The notes under the pieces are model-generated. The model was not told the DNA's origin. It saw nothing but the letters and a program-made list of their open reading frames with translations, and did not search any database. 64,000 bases of DNA, from positions 1,302,001 to 1,366,000 of the forward strand of contig NZ_LT598653.1 of assembly GCF_900078365.1 (NCBI RefSeq), read 5' to 3'. This DNA comes from an uncultured Sphingopyxis sp. Lineage in GTDB: Bacteria > Pseudomonadota > Alphaproteobacteria > Sphingomonadales > Sphingomonadaceae. Below, in pieces: positions 35,024-43,492 of this stretch (its first letter is position 1; the number at the start of each line of letters is the position of its first letter). Both the position numbers and the translations under genes were made by a program.

Positions 35024-36691
35024 TCAGCGCCGGGTAGCGGGCTCGCAGCGGAAGCTTTCCGCCGAGTTCGGGTCGCCGCCCGCGTAGCGGGCGACCTTGG
35101 GATAGACGCAGATCGGGCGTTGGAACTGGACGGTGCCGGTCGCCCCGGTCCCACTCGAAAAATGAGTGCCGATCAGTGCTTCGGGCGCCGTGCCCCTTTC
35201 GACCCAGTCGTAGAGCGCGAGGCCCATGTCGTGGCGTGCATCCTCGACCGGCGGCGCCGAATCGCGCGTCGCGGTCGAGACGTGCGTCGCGCCGGGACCG
35301 CCCGCCGTGTGGCCCATGCCCGGGATCATGTAGAGCCGCGCGAAGCTCTGGGTGTCGGCGAGCCTCGCGGCTTCGTCCGCGCCTTGGCCGCGCGCGACGA
35401 CGCTGTCATAATAGTTGATCGCCTCGACCGAAGAGCCGACGGGATCGTCCCAGCCCATGAACATGATGAGCTTGCCGCCGCGCGCGCGAAAGGCCGAAAT
35501 ATCGGGATCGGTCGCGTTGACCACCGGGGCGATCACGCGCTGGACGGTGTCGACATCCTTATCCCAGTCGAAATTCCACCAATTCCAGTTCGCGTCCTTG
35601 AACACCCAGTAACGGAAGAAGTCGGCGCGCTGCGGCTCGTCGGGCTTGTCGGGGTTCGCCCAGAAATCGGCCCAGCCGGGGTTCGCCTCGTCACCCCCCA
35701 TGCCTTCGCTGCCCAGCGTCAGGCCGGGATAGAGCTGTTCGCCGGTGCGCGCATTGCGCGGGCCGCGATAGATGGCGCGCATCGTCGCGACCTGCTCGGC
35801 GGTCAGGCAATTGGCGGTCTCGGCGCCGGGGCAGGCGAGGGCGCCGACATCGAAGCCGCATTTCAGCGGTTCGGTTATCACGCCATCGATGACGCCGTCG
35901 TCGGCGTCGCACGCCGCGACCACGGCGCGGCGGATCATCGGCAGTTTGCGGTTGGGAACGATCTGCGTACTGTTGTCGCCGCGCCGGTGATTGCTCAGGA
36001 AATTCCACATGAACTGGAAGTTGAGCGCCGTGCGGTTGTTCCCCGGTGCGCCGGCGATGATGCCGTCGAAGTCCTCCGGATGGCGCTGGGCGAGCATCAA
36101 CGCCTGATGCCCGCCGGTCGACGATCCGCTGAAATAGGACCAGCGCTGCGGTCGGCCGTAATAGGCCTTCACGACGCCCTTTGCTGCGACGACCGAGGCA
36201 TGGGCGGCACGATTGCCCCAGTCGACGATGGCCACCGGATTGTCGATGCCGAAGGTCAGCGAGCTGCCGCTGTGCCCCGTATCGGTCGCGACGGCGACGT
36301 CGCCCCGCTGCACCCGGGCGACGAGTTGCGCCCAATAGAGGTTGGAGCCGTAGCCCCCGTTTCCGATCATGTGCAGCCGCTGCGACCAGGCGTCGGGTGC
36401 GGGGAGCCACACCTCGAAGCCGATCCGCGATCCCGCTTCGGGGCTCGCGATGCCCGCGACGCGGCAAAACGCGGGGACATTGTCGTGACTGTCACCCGGC
36501 CGCCCTCCTCGCGAGGGTTCGCTGAACGTGCCGGGCGCGACCGGCGAGGCGGAACGGATTTCAACATTCGGCAGATCGAGCGCGGTGAGTCCTTCGCAAT
36601 CGGCCGCCTGCGCCGCGTGCGGCGCAAAGGCGCCGATTGCCGTCGCGATCATCGGTAAAACCCGGCTATTCAAATCCCTGAAACGGACCAT
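35024..36691 (-). CDS. Tannase/feruloyl-esterase family hydrolase
   Basis: A 555-residue exported esterase. It has a signal peptide to about residue 29, the nucleophile elbow YFSGSSTGGHQALM (Ser191), the EDFDGIIAGAPGNNR segment, the acid in MGWDDPVGSS and the His in MIPGMGHTAGGPG. Family members cleave galloyl, feruloyl or phthalate-type esters. The usual neighbouring cysteines (GCSTGG and GHC) that form the active-site disulfide are both replaced here (Ser190 and Thr). It is first gene of the operon with the TonB receptor. A large hairpin lies just upstream. Confidence 0.88.
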   Translation of the reverse strand: MVRFRDLNSRVLPMIATAIGAFAPHAAQAADCEGLTALDLPNVEIRSASPVAPGTFSEPSRGGRPGDSHDNVPAFCRVAGIASPEAGSRIGFEVWLPAPDAWSQRLHMIGNGGYGSNLYWAQLVARVQRGDVAVATDTGHSGSSLTFGIDNPVAIVDWGNRAAHASVVAAKGVVKAYYGRPQRWSYFSGSSTGGHQALMLAQRHPEDFDGIIAGAPGNNRTALNFQFMWNFLSNHRRGDNSTQIVPNRKLPMIRRAVVAACDADDGVIDGVITEPLKCGFDVGALACPGAETANCLTAEQVATMRAIYRGPRNARTGEQLYPGLTLGSEGMGGDEANPGWADFWANPDKPDEPQRADFFRYWVFKDANWNWWNFDWDKDVDTVQRVIAPVVNATDPDISAFRARGGKLIMFMGWDDPVGSSVEAINYYDSVVARGQGADEAARLADTQSFARLYMIPGMGHTAGGPGATHVSTATRDSAPPVEDARHDMGLALYDWVERGTAPEALIGTHFSSGTGATGTVQFQRPICVYPKVARYAGGDPNSAESFRCEPATRR

Positions 36692-36712
36692 CACGGCATC
36701 CTCCACATTTAT

Positions 36713-36756
36713 CGACAGGCCCGGGTTGGGCGCGCGAAGCTTTCCCGGGCCTGTCG
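36713..36756. other. Large stem-loop in the tannase 5' region
   Basis: A perfect 13-bp inverted repeat, CGACAGGCCCGGG at 36713-36725 and its complement at 36744-36756, encloses an 18-base loop. It ends 21 bp upstream of the tannase start codon, so in the mRNA it would sit right before the ribosome site. It could be a regulatory RNA hairpin or an operator. Confidence 0.55.
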
Positions 36757-36817
36757 CGCAGCGACCGGAATTCGGGCCGCTACGCGTCCATTTTGGACGA
36801 ATCACATTTTGTAAGTT

Positions 36818-36828
36818 CAAAATGCAAT
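36818..36828 (-). promoter_or_regulatory. Partial copy of the ATTGCATTTTG element
   Basis: On the minus strand ATTGCATTTTG repeats the first 11 bases of the shared 14-bp element. It lies about 127 bp before the tannase start in an AT-rich part of the tannase/serine-hydrolase intergenic region (36692-37071), next to AAAATCATAT (36834). Confidence 0.45.
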
Positions 36829-36940
36829 ATACCAAAATCATATGCAAGAGGGCAGGTTTTTGAATTTTTATTGCTCAAAATGCGCGTCTCTTGGGGAGAT
36901 TCCTCATGTCGTGGAAGGCGGAGTGGCTTCCGATATGAGT

Positions 36941-36954
36941 ATGCAAAATGCAAT
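36941..36954 (-). promoter_or_regulatory. Second perfect copy of the ATTGCATTTTGCAT element
   Basis: Minus-strand sequence identical to 17983-17996 in the aconitase promoter. It lies between the divergent tannase and serine-hydrolase genes, 118 bp before the latter. A 14-bp AT-rich identity in a GC-rich genome is unlikely by chance and suggests a common regulator for both loci. Confidence 0.55.
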
Positions 36955-37007
36955 AAGGCGGCCGAGTCGCTACTCACGATCGATCCATTTGGGCCGCGTT
37001 CGTCCTG

Positions 37008-37024
37008 TGACAGCGTGGTGACAG
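37008..37024 (+). promoter_or_regulatory. TGACAG-CGTGG-TGACAG direct repeat before the serine hydrolase
   Basis: Two TGACAG half-sites with a 5-bp spacer (11-bp period, one helical turn) lie 47 bp upstream of the serine-hydrolase start. This is the usual arrangement of OmpR-type response-regulator sites. Same pattern at 38783, 41365 and 43493. Confidence 0.6.
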
Positions 37025-37071
37025 CCGGTGGCCGCACGATGTGATAAAGGCTCGGCAAATGGAGTGAGGGG

Positions 37072-38649
37072 ATGAGAGATATGAATATGACGCGGCGGCG
37101 AGCCGGGCAGCTCGTAATGGGCGCGAGCGCGTTCGTGATGCTCGGCGGCTGCGCCCTACGACCCGGGCGCGTGTCGGCTGCGGTTCCGGGCGTCGGGCCG
37201 GTCCAGCCCGATTCCTATAAGGACGGCCTGCTGCGCAGCACGCCCGAAGCGCAGGGCGTCTCATCCGACGCGATCCTTGCTTTTCTCGCCGACGTCGAAA
37301 GCGCGGGACTCGAACTCCACTCCTTCATGCTGATGCGTAATCGCCACGTCGTGGCCGAAGGCTGGTGGTGGCCCTATTCGCCCGGCCGCATTCACATGAC
37401 GCATTCGCTGACCAAGAGCGTGACCGCGGTCGCGGCGGGGCTCGCGATCGACGAGGGGCGCTTCGGCTTCGACGATAAGGTCGTGTCCTTCTTTCCCGAA
37501 TATGTGCCGGCCGATGCGAGCGAGAATATGCGCGCGATGACCGTGCGCAACCTGCTGACGATGCAGTGCGGCCACGATGTCGAAACATCGGGTTCGGTAT
37601 GGCGGCCGATCGACACGCCGTGGGCGGCCGAATTCTTCAAGATCCCCGTCGTCCATCAACCGGGCACGCATTTCCAGTATACCAGCGCGGCGAGTTTCAT
37701 GCTCTCCGCGATCGTCAGTCGAACGACGGGCGAGTCGATGGCCGATTATCTGACGCCGCGCTTCTTCGAGCCGATGGGTATCGACCGCTGGCACTGGGAC
37801 AGCAGCCCGGCCGGCGTCAGTCCCGGCGGCAACGGGCTGACGTGGAACACGGCGGCGTCGATCAAGCTCGGGGCGGTTCATGCGGACGGCGGGACATGGA
37901 ACGGCCACCGCGTCCTTTCGGAAAAATGGGTGCGCGAGGCGACGACCGAGCAGACGCCGGGCGACGCCGACGGCGCCTATGGCTATCAATGGTGGATGGG
38001 GCCGGGGAAGGCCTATCTCGCGCTCGGGTTGTTCAGCCAGATGTCGATCGTCTTTCCCGAGCATAATGCCGTGCTCGCGCTCTTCTCGGCGATCAAGGGC
38101 AGCAAGAAGATCAAGCCCTATATCTGGAAACATTTCCCGGCGGCCTTCGTGGCCGATACCCTCCCCGCCGATCCCGGCGCGGTGGCGCTGCAGCGCAGGA
38201 CCGCGGGCCTGCGCTTGCTACCGCCGCTGCATCCGGCAAGTCTTGCGGCGCCTGCGGGGATCAGCGGCAAGCGGCTGGCGGTCCAGACGAACGATCAGGG
38301 CGTCGAATGGCTGTCGTTCGATTTCGTTGGCGACCGCTGCACCTACCGGATGCGCGACGCGCATGGGGAGCATGAGATAACTGCGGGGTTCGGCGAATAT
38401 CTGGAACAGGACACCAGCATGACGGGTAACCGACTGCACCATGAATATCGCCCGCCAAGCCAGCGCGTCGTCGCCGGCGCGCGCTGGACGTCGCCGCAGA
38501 CGCTCGAAATGACCTGGCAATTCGTCGAAACCGCCTTTCGCGACACCCTCGTCTGCACGTTTGCGAGCGACGGGGTCACGGTCGATCGCAGCGTCAACCT
38601 GAATTCGGCCGAGGAGCGGCTGCCTACGCTCATGGCCCGGATCGACTGA
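37072..38649 (+). CDS. Serine hydrolase of the class C beta-lactamase/esterase family, lipoprotein
   Basis: A 525-residue protein with a lipoprotein-type signal (lipobox LGGC, Cys27) and a beta-lactamase-like domain: the catalytic SxxK is Ser112-Lys115 in MTHSLTKSVTAV, with a later FQYTSAASFML for the YxS/N motif. Such proteins are mostly esterases or peptidases anchored at the cell envelope. The C-terminal 170 residues form an extra domain of unknown role. It is divergent from the tannase operon, has a TGACAG site in its promoter, and is followed by a strong terminator. Confidence 0.87.
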   Translation: MRDMNMTRRRAGQLVMGASAFVMLGGCALRPGRVSAAVPGVGPVQPDSYKDGLLRSTPEAQGVSSDAILAFLADVESAGLELHSFMLMRNRHVVAEGWWWPYSPGRIHMTHSLTKSVTAVAAGLAIDEGRFGFDDKVVSFFPEYVPADASENMRAMTVRNLLTMQCGHDVETSGSVWRPIDTPWAAEFFKIPVVHQPGTHFQYTSAASFMLSAIVSRTTGESMADYLTPRFFEPMGIDRWHWDSSPAGVSPGGNGLTWNTAASIKLGAVHADGGTWNGHRVLSEKWVREATTEQTPGDADGAYGYQWWMGPGKAYLALGLFSQMSIVFPEHNAVLALFSAIKGSKKIKPYIWKHFPAAFVADTLPADPGAVALQRRTAGLRLLPPLHPASLAAPAGISGKRLAVQTNDQGVEWLSFDFVGDRCTYRMRDAHGEHEITAGFGEYLEQDTSMTGNRLHHEYRPPSQRVVAGARWTSPQTLEMTWQFVETAFRDTLVCTFASDGVTVDRSVNLNSAEERLPTLMARID

Positions 38650-38698
38650 CGAACCGATGTGACGGTGCCGGACCTGACACTGGCACCCGATTTCCTTC

Positions 38699-38730
38699 CC
38701 CCCGGCGCCACAGGCGCCGGGGGTCTTTCG
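38699..38730 (+). terminator. Intrinsic terminator after the serine-hydrolase gene
   Basis: An 11-bp perfect GC stem (38699-38709 with 38713-38723) with a 3-base loop is followed by TCTTTCGTT, about 50 bp after the stop codon. Confidence 0.85.
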
Positions 38731-38782
38731 TTCCGTGCGATCATCCCATTGCAAATATTAGGAAAAGCGATGCGCTCCGGCG

Positions 38783-38799
38783 TGACAGCGGCATGACAG
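38783..38799 (+). promoter_or_regulatory. TGACAG-CGGCA-TGACAG direct repeat before the CitMHS transporter
   Basis: Direct repeat with 5-bp spacer, 67 bp upstream of the transporter ATG and after the terminator, so it belongs to the transporter promoter. TGACAGCGGCATGACAGGC is nearly identical to the site at 17943. Confidence 0.62.
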
Positions 38800-38866
38800 G
38801 CATCGCCTTTTAGCCATAGCGTGAACAGGGCGCGCCACCGAGCAGGCGCCTGTAACCGAGACGGGG

Positions 38867-40183
38867 ATGATGCTGACACTCCTGGCATTTTTAATGGTCG
38901 CGACCTTCATGGCGCTGATCATGACGAAGCGGCTGTCGGCGCTGATCGCGCTGATCGTCGTGCCGACGATCTTCGCGCTGATCGCTGGTTTCAGCGCCGG
39001 GCTCGGCGACATGATGCTGGAGGGCGTGCGCGACCTCGCGCCGACCGGCGTGATGCTGCTCTTTGCAATCCTCTATTTCGGATTGATGATCGATGTCGGC
39101 CTGTTCGACCCGCTCGTCAAGACGATCGTCCGCATCGTCCATGGCGACCCGATGCGCATCTGCATCGGCACCGCGGTTATGACGCTGATCGTCGCCCTGG
39201 ATGGCGACGGCACCACCACTTACATGATCACCGTCGCGGCACTGCTCCCGCTCTATCGCCACATGAAGATGGACGTGCGCATCATGGCGTGCCTCATCAT
39301 GATGTCGGTCGCGGTGATGAATATCGTGCCGTGGGGCGGTCCGACGACGCGCGCGGCGCTCGCTCTGGGGGTCGATCCGCGCGAGCTGTTCGTATCGCTG
39401 ATTCCCGCGATGATCATGACCGCGATCTGGGTCCTGTTCGTTGCGTGGATTTTCGGCCGCCGCGAACGCGCGCGGCTCGCGACGCTCCCCGCCGACGCGG
39501 TCGACGAGGATGCGACGGGCGACGAGGTGCTCCGCGAGCAGATGGTCGGCGACCATCGCCGCCCGGGACTCTTCTGGTTCAACCTCGCGCTGACGCTCGC
39601 GCTCCTCGGCTTGCTGATCGGCGGCTCGATTCCGCTCGTCATCCTGTTCATGGGCGCCTTCGCGATCGCCGCAGCGGTGAATTATCCCAATCTCCAGCAG
39701 CAGAAGGAGCGCATCGCGGCGCATGCGGGCAATGCGATGGCGACTGTCAGCCTGGTGTTCGCGGCAGGCATCTTCACCGGCATCCTGTCGGGGACAAAGA
39801 TGGTCGACGCGATGGCGAGTTCGGTCATCGCGGTGATCCCCGATGCGCTCGGCCCTTATATGGCGCCGATCACCGCCCTGATCAGCATGCCATTCACAGT
39901 GCTGATCTCGAACGACGCCTTTTATTTCGGGATGCTGCCAATCCTCGCCGCGACCGGAGCCGAATATGGCGTGACGCCGATGGAGATGGCCCGCGCCTCG
40001 CTCGTCGGACAGCAGATTCACCTGCTCAGCCCGCTTGTCGCCTCGACCTATCTGCTTGTCGGCCTGTCGGGGATCGAGCTCGGCGACCACCAGAAGTTCA
40101 TCTTTCGCTGGGCCGTCGGAGCATGTGCCGTCTTCATGGCGACCTGTCTCCTGCTCGGCATATTCCCCCTGCGCGCGGGATGA
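38867..40183 (+). CDS. CitMHS-family citrate/carboxylate transporter
   Basis: A 438-residue membrane protein with about twelve hydrophobic helices. It matches the CitMHS group (metal-citrate:proton symporters) in its N-terminus (FMALIMTKRLSALIALIVVP), the pore-like VALDGDGTTTYMITVAALLP and NIVPWGGPTTRAA, and the second repeat ISNDAFYFGMLPILAATGAE. It likely imports citrate or a similar tricarboxylate complexed with Mg2+ or Ca2+. It is transcribed alone and is followed by the convergent solute-binding protein gene. The nearby two-component system probably controls it through the upstream TGACAG repeat. Confidence 0.9.
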   Translation: MMLTLLAFLMVATFMALIMTKRLSALIALIVVPTIFALIAGFSAGLGDMMLEGVRDLAPTGVMLLFAILYFGLMIDVGLFDPLVKTIVRIVHGDPMRICIGTAVMTLIVALDGDGTTTYMITVAALLPLYRHMKMDVRIMACLIMMSVAVMNIVPWGGPTTRAALALGVDPRELFVSLIPAMIMTAIWVLFVAWIFGRRERARLATLPADAVDEDATGDEVLREQMVGDHRRPGLFWFNLALTLALLGLLIGGSIPLVILFMGAFAIAAAVNYPNLQQQKERIAAHAGNAMATVSLVFAAGIFTGILSGTKMVDAMASSVIAVIPDALGPYMAPITALISMPFTVLISNDAFYFGMLPILAATGAEYGVTPMEMARASLVGQQIHLLSPLVASTYLLVGLSGIELGDHQKFIFRWAVGACAVFMATCLLLGIFPLRAG

Positions 40184-40194
40184 GGTGGCGGCCG

Positions 40195-41310
40195 CTATTT
40201 TCGGGGCGTGCCGATCGCGGCGTGCCACTGGCTCAGGATGCGGCGGCGTTTCATCTGGTCGAGGTTGGCGATCAGCGCCGGGCCGATGCGCAAGGCACGC
40301 GCCGCGCTTGCCGGGGCACGGGCGCCCGCTCGCGCGCGCACGTCGGCGCGCACCGGGGTCATGTAGCGATAAGCGAGCTGCGCTTGCCCGATGCGCGACA
40401 GCATGAAATCGAGGAAGAGCTTCGCGGCGTTCGGATGGCGCGCCTGTTCGGGGATGATCGCGATCCGCGACATGATCAGCGTATAGTCGCTGGGCATCAC
40501 GACACCGATGTTCGCATCATGCGACTGGCGTTCGAGCGCATAGGATCCGATCATATTGTAGACGAAGGCGAGCCGTCCGTCGCCGAGCCGCGTCAGCATT
40601 TGCGAACTGGTCGGAAAGGCCGCGACCTTGACGTGCCCCAGCGCCGCCATCAGCGGCACCGTGTCGCGGCTGACCTGCAGATCCTGGCTCAGGAACAGAT
40701 AGCCCGCGCTCGACCGGGTGGGATCATAAGTCGCGATGCGCCCACGATAGAAGCGCGCCTTGGCACGCAGCAGCCGGGTCAGGTCGGCGTGCGTGCGCGG
40801 CACGTCGGCGGCAGGCACCAGCTTGCGGTTATAGGCGAACACAACGGGCTCCGCCGTCGTTCCCCAGGCTTCATTCTTCCAGGCTGCCCATGGCGGCAAA
40901 TTCGGCTTCTCGGGCGAAGCATAGGCCTGCGCATAGCCATCATTCACGAGCTTGGTCTGGAGGTCCATCGCCGCGCTCCACAAGAGGTCGGCGCCCGCCT
41001 GTTTCCTCCGCGCTTCGGCGATTACCCGGTTGTGCAGCGTCGTCGTCGACAATTCGCGATAATCGACGCGAACGAAGGGATAGCGCTTCTCGAATGCGGC
41101 AAGAAGTCCCGCCGCCTCGCGGCGGTCGGTGGTCGAATAGATGACCAATGTCCGTTCGGCCCGCGCAGCGTCCATGATCGCGCGATACGAGCGCGGATAA
41201 CCCTTCGGAGGATTGCCGAGCGGGCTGGCCGCGGAGATGAGGAATGCCGGACCGGCAATCGCCAGCAGGACGGTTGCCACGAACTTCCTTCGTCCCGCAA
41301 TATGCGTCAC
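40195..41310 (-). CDS. Extracellular solute-binding protein (family 1), sensor-associated
   Basis: A 371-residue periplasmic protein with a signal peptide. It has the type-II binding fold of iron/polyamine-type binding proteins (RTLVIYSTTDRREAAGLLAA, ARRKQAGADLLWSAAMDLQT, GRLAFVYNMIGSYALERQSH, RHPNAAKLFLDFML). No ABC permease or ATPase is near. Such orphan binding proteins next to TctE-like kinases usually serve as ligand sensors for the kinase. It is divergent from the response regulator; the TGACAG repeat at 41365 faces this gene, 54 bp before its ATG. Confidence 0.82.
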   Translation of the reverse strand: MTHIAGRRKFVATVLLAIAGPAFLISAASPLGNPPKGYPRSYRAIMDAARAERTLVIYSTTDRREAAGLLAAFEKRYPFVRVDYRELSTTTLHNRVIAEARRKQAGADLLWSAAMDLQTKLVNDGYAQAYASPEKPNLPPWAAWKNEAWGTTAEPVVFAYNRKLVPAADVPRTHADLTRLLRAKARFYRGRIATYDPTRSSAGYLFLSQDLQVSRDTVPLMAALGHVKVAAFPTSSQMLTRLGDGRLAFVYNMIGSYALERQSHDANIGVVMPSDYTLIMSRIAIIPEQARHPNAAKLFLDFMLSRIGQAQLAYRYMTPVRADVRARAGARAPASAARALRIGPALIANLDQMKRRRILSQWHAAIGTPRK

Positions 41311-41364
41311 CTTATCTTCTCCCCAATTTTGCTTATGTTTATGGCCAAGGGAAACATGGTCAAC

Positions 41365-41381
41365 CTGTCAACCGGCTGTCA
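41365..41381 (-). promoter_or_regulatory. TGACAG-CCGGT-TGACAG repeat in the binding-protein/response-regulator promoter
   Basis: Exact direct repeat on the minus strand, 54 bp before the binding-protein start and 12 bp before the response-regulator start. It would allow activation of the binding protein and autoregulation of the two-component genes. Confidence 0.6.
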
Positions 41382-41393
41382 CGGATCGAAGCA

Positions 41394-42062
41394 ATGGCCC
41401 GCATATTATTGATCGAAGACGACGCCGCGCTGTCGCGCGGGCTGGTCGCGGCGCTGACGGCGGAGGGCTATTCGGTCGATCCCGCCCCCGATGGTGCGTC
41501 GGCGCTGATGATGGCATCGGACGAACCCTATGCGATCATCACGCTCGATGTTGGGCTGCCCGACATGTCAGGCTTCGATGTGCTGAAGTCACTCCGTGCC
41601 AAGGGATGCCATGCCCCGGTGCTGATCCTGACAGCGCGCGACGAGATCGACGATCGGGTCAAAGGGCTCGACCTTGGTGCCGACGACTATCTCCTCAAAC
41701 CCTTTGAACCTCGCGAACTGGCGGCGCGAATCCGCGCGCTCCTGCGGCGGCCGCAGGTCGACCCCGCGCCGGTGATCCGCGTCGGCAAGCTCGAATTCGA
41801 CCGCTCGCACCATGTTGCGCGCATCGAGGGGCGCGACCTCGACCTCCGCCGCCGCGAATGGGTCGTGCTCGAACGCCTGCTCTCACGCGTCGGGCAAGTC
41901 GTATCTAAAGACCGGCTGGCGTCCGAAGTGTTCGGCTATGACGAACCCGTCGCGCCCAACGCGATCGAAGTCTATATCGCGCGGCTGCGCAAGAAGCTCG
42001 AACCCGATGGGCCGACGATCCGCACGCTGCGCGGTCTCGGCTACCTGATGGAAGACGAATAG
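41394..42062 (+). CDS. OmpR/TctD-type response regulator
   Basis: A 222-residue response regulator. The receiver domain has the acidic pair IEDD (residues 8-10), the phospho-acceptor Asp52 in ITLDVGLPDMSG, Thr80 and Lys102 (LLKPFEP). The C-terminal winged helix ends NAIEVYIARLRKKLEPDG, the OmpR/PhoB class. ATG 41394 gives the family-normal start MARILLIEDD. It is followed after 1 bp by the histidine kinase gene. The TctD subgroup is inferred from the partner kinase and the binding protein. Confidence 0.9.
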   Translation: MARILLIEDDAALSRGLVAALTAEGYSVDPAPDGASALMMASDEPYAIITLDVGLPDMSGFDVLKSLRAKGCHAPVLILTARDEIDDRVKGLDLGADDYLLKPFEPRELAARIRALLRRPQVDPAPVIRVGKLEFDRSHHVARIEGRDLDLRRREWVVLERLLSRVGQVVSKDRLASEVFGYDEPVAPNAIEVYIARLRKKLEPDGPTIRTLRGLGYLMEDE

Positions 42063-42063
42063 C

Positions 42064-43479
42064 TTGCCCCGGCGGCGCGTCAGTTCGATCACACGCCGGA
42101 TGATCCTGGGGATGGGTTTCCCTTTGGCCGCGCTCGCGCTGCTGCTCGGCGTCGGCGGCGCGGTGACGATCAACGAGGTCGTCGAGGGCGTGAACGACCG
42201 CCTGCTCGGCGCCTCCGCGCGCGCTATCGCCGAGACGCTCGCGCTCGAAAATGAGGAAGTGACGCTCGACCTGCCGGCATCGGCGCTCGGCATGCTGGAA
42301 AATGACGCGCGCGACAATGTCTACTACAGCGTGTGGGCGAATGGCGAGCTGCTGACCGGCTATCCCGATCTGCCGCGCGTCTCCGATCCACCCAACGACG
42401 ACGGCGAGATGGTCTTCCAATATGCGGACTACCGCGACTATCGCATCCGCATCGCTGCGGTCGCGCGCAAGGTCCCGCGGATCGATCGGCCCGTCATCGT
42501 CGAGGTCGCCGAGACGCTCGAGGCGCGTCACGCGCTGCGCGACCGGATGCTTGTCGCGCTTGCTATCCTCGAACTGCTGCTGATCGCCGTGTCGCTTGGC
42601 CTGCTGCCGCTCGCGGTGCGCTGGGGACTTGCGCCGTTGAAGCGCGTGCTGAGTGCGATGGGGACCCGGCGCGAGGCCGATTTCACGCCGCTGCCCCTCG
42701 ATTATGTGCCGGTCGAGCTGCGCGGGCTGGTCGATGCGTTCAACGGCTTGCTCGGCCGGCTCGACGCCGCGATGCAAGGCATCCGCCGCTTCACCGCCGA
42801 TGCGTCGCACCAGATGCGTACGCCGCTGTCGATCCTGCGCGCGCATGTCGCGGCATTGCGCTCGGCCAAGCTGTCGGCGGGGACGGCGCAGCAGTCCCTT
42901 GACGACATCGAGGCGGCGACGGGGCGGCTTCAGCGTCTGCTCACCCAGCTTCTCGCGCTCGCGCGCGCCGACGGCGCGCGCGACGGCGGGCCCGACCTCC
43001 GCGCGCGCGTCGATCTTGTCGAAATCGCGCGCGCCGCCAGCGTCGAGCACGCGCGGTTGGCCGTGAAGACCGGCGTCGATCTCCATTTCGAGGCGACCGA
43101 CCAGGCGGTCGCGGTTCTGTCCCAGCCCGACCTGGCCGGGGAACTGATCGGCAATCTGATCGACAATGCGATCCGGTATAACCGCGACCGGGGTACCGTG
43201 ACCGTGACGGTGCGGGACGATGGCGCCGTGATCATCGAAGATGAAGGTCCCGGTATCCCGGCCGAGGCGCGTGCGACCGCGTTCGAGCGATTTGGTCGGT
43301 TGGCACCGGACCGCGAGCGCGAAGGCAGCGGGCTGGGACTCGCGATCGTCCATGCGCTCGCCGGGAGCTTGGGCGCAACGGTCGAACTCGCCGATCGCGG
43401 AGCCCTGCCGGGGCTCCGCGTCACCGTCGGTTTTCCGGTCCCATCGGCAGAAAAGCGCGGCTCCGACGCCATATTATAG
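42064..43479 (+). CDS. TctE-like sensor histidine kinase (2CSK-type sensor)
   Basis: A 471-residue inner-membrane kinase starting at TTG. A first membrane helix (residues 13-36) leads to a periplasmic domain of about 120 residues like the 2CSK_N domain of TctE, then a second helix (163-190), the HisKA box ASHQMRTPLSIL (His249), and the ATPase boxes LIGNLIDNAIRYN, IIEDEGPGIP and GSGLGLAIVHALAG. TctE kinases sense tricarboxylates, often through a binding protein, which here is encoded divergently. It phosphorylates the preceding regulator. A later ATG at 42100 would remove the positively charged N-terminus. Confidence 0.88.
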   Translation: MPRRRVSSITRRMILGMGFPLAALALLLGVGGAVTINEVVEGVNDRLLGASARAIAETLALENEEVTLDLPASALGMLENDARDNVYYSVWANGELLTGYPDLPRVSDPPNDDGEMVFQYADYRDYRIRIAAVARKVPRIDRPVIVEVAETLEARHALRDRMLVALAILELLLIAVSLGLLPLAVRWGLAPLKRVLSAMGTRREADFTPLPLDYVPVELRGLVDAFNGLLGRLDAAMQGIRRFTADASHQMRTPLSILRAHVAALRSAKLSAGTAQQSLDDIEAATGRLQRLLTQLLALARADGARDGGPDLRARVDLVEIARAASVEHARLAVKTGVDLHFEATDQAVAVLSQPDLAGELIGNLIDNAIRYNRDRGTVTVTVRDDGAVIIEDEGPGIPAEARATAFERFGRLAPDREREGSGLGLAIVHALAGSLGATVELADRGALPGLRVTVGFPVPSAEKRGSDAIL

Positions 43480-43492
43480 CCTCGCCGCAACG

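Noticed and set aside
42064..43353. Long minus-strand frame opposite the histidine kinase
   Set aside because: No family motifs; the plus-strand frame contains all kinase boxes.
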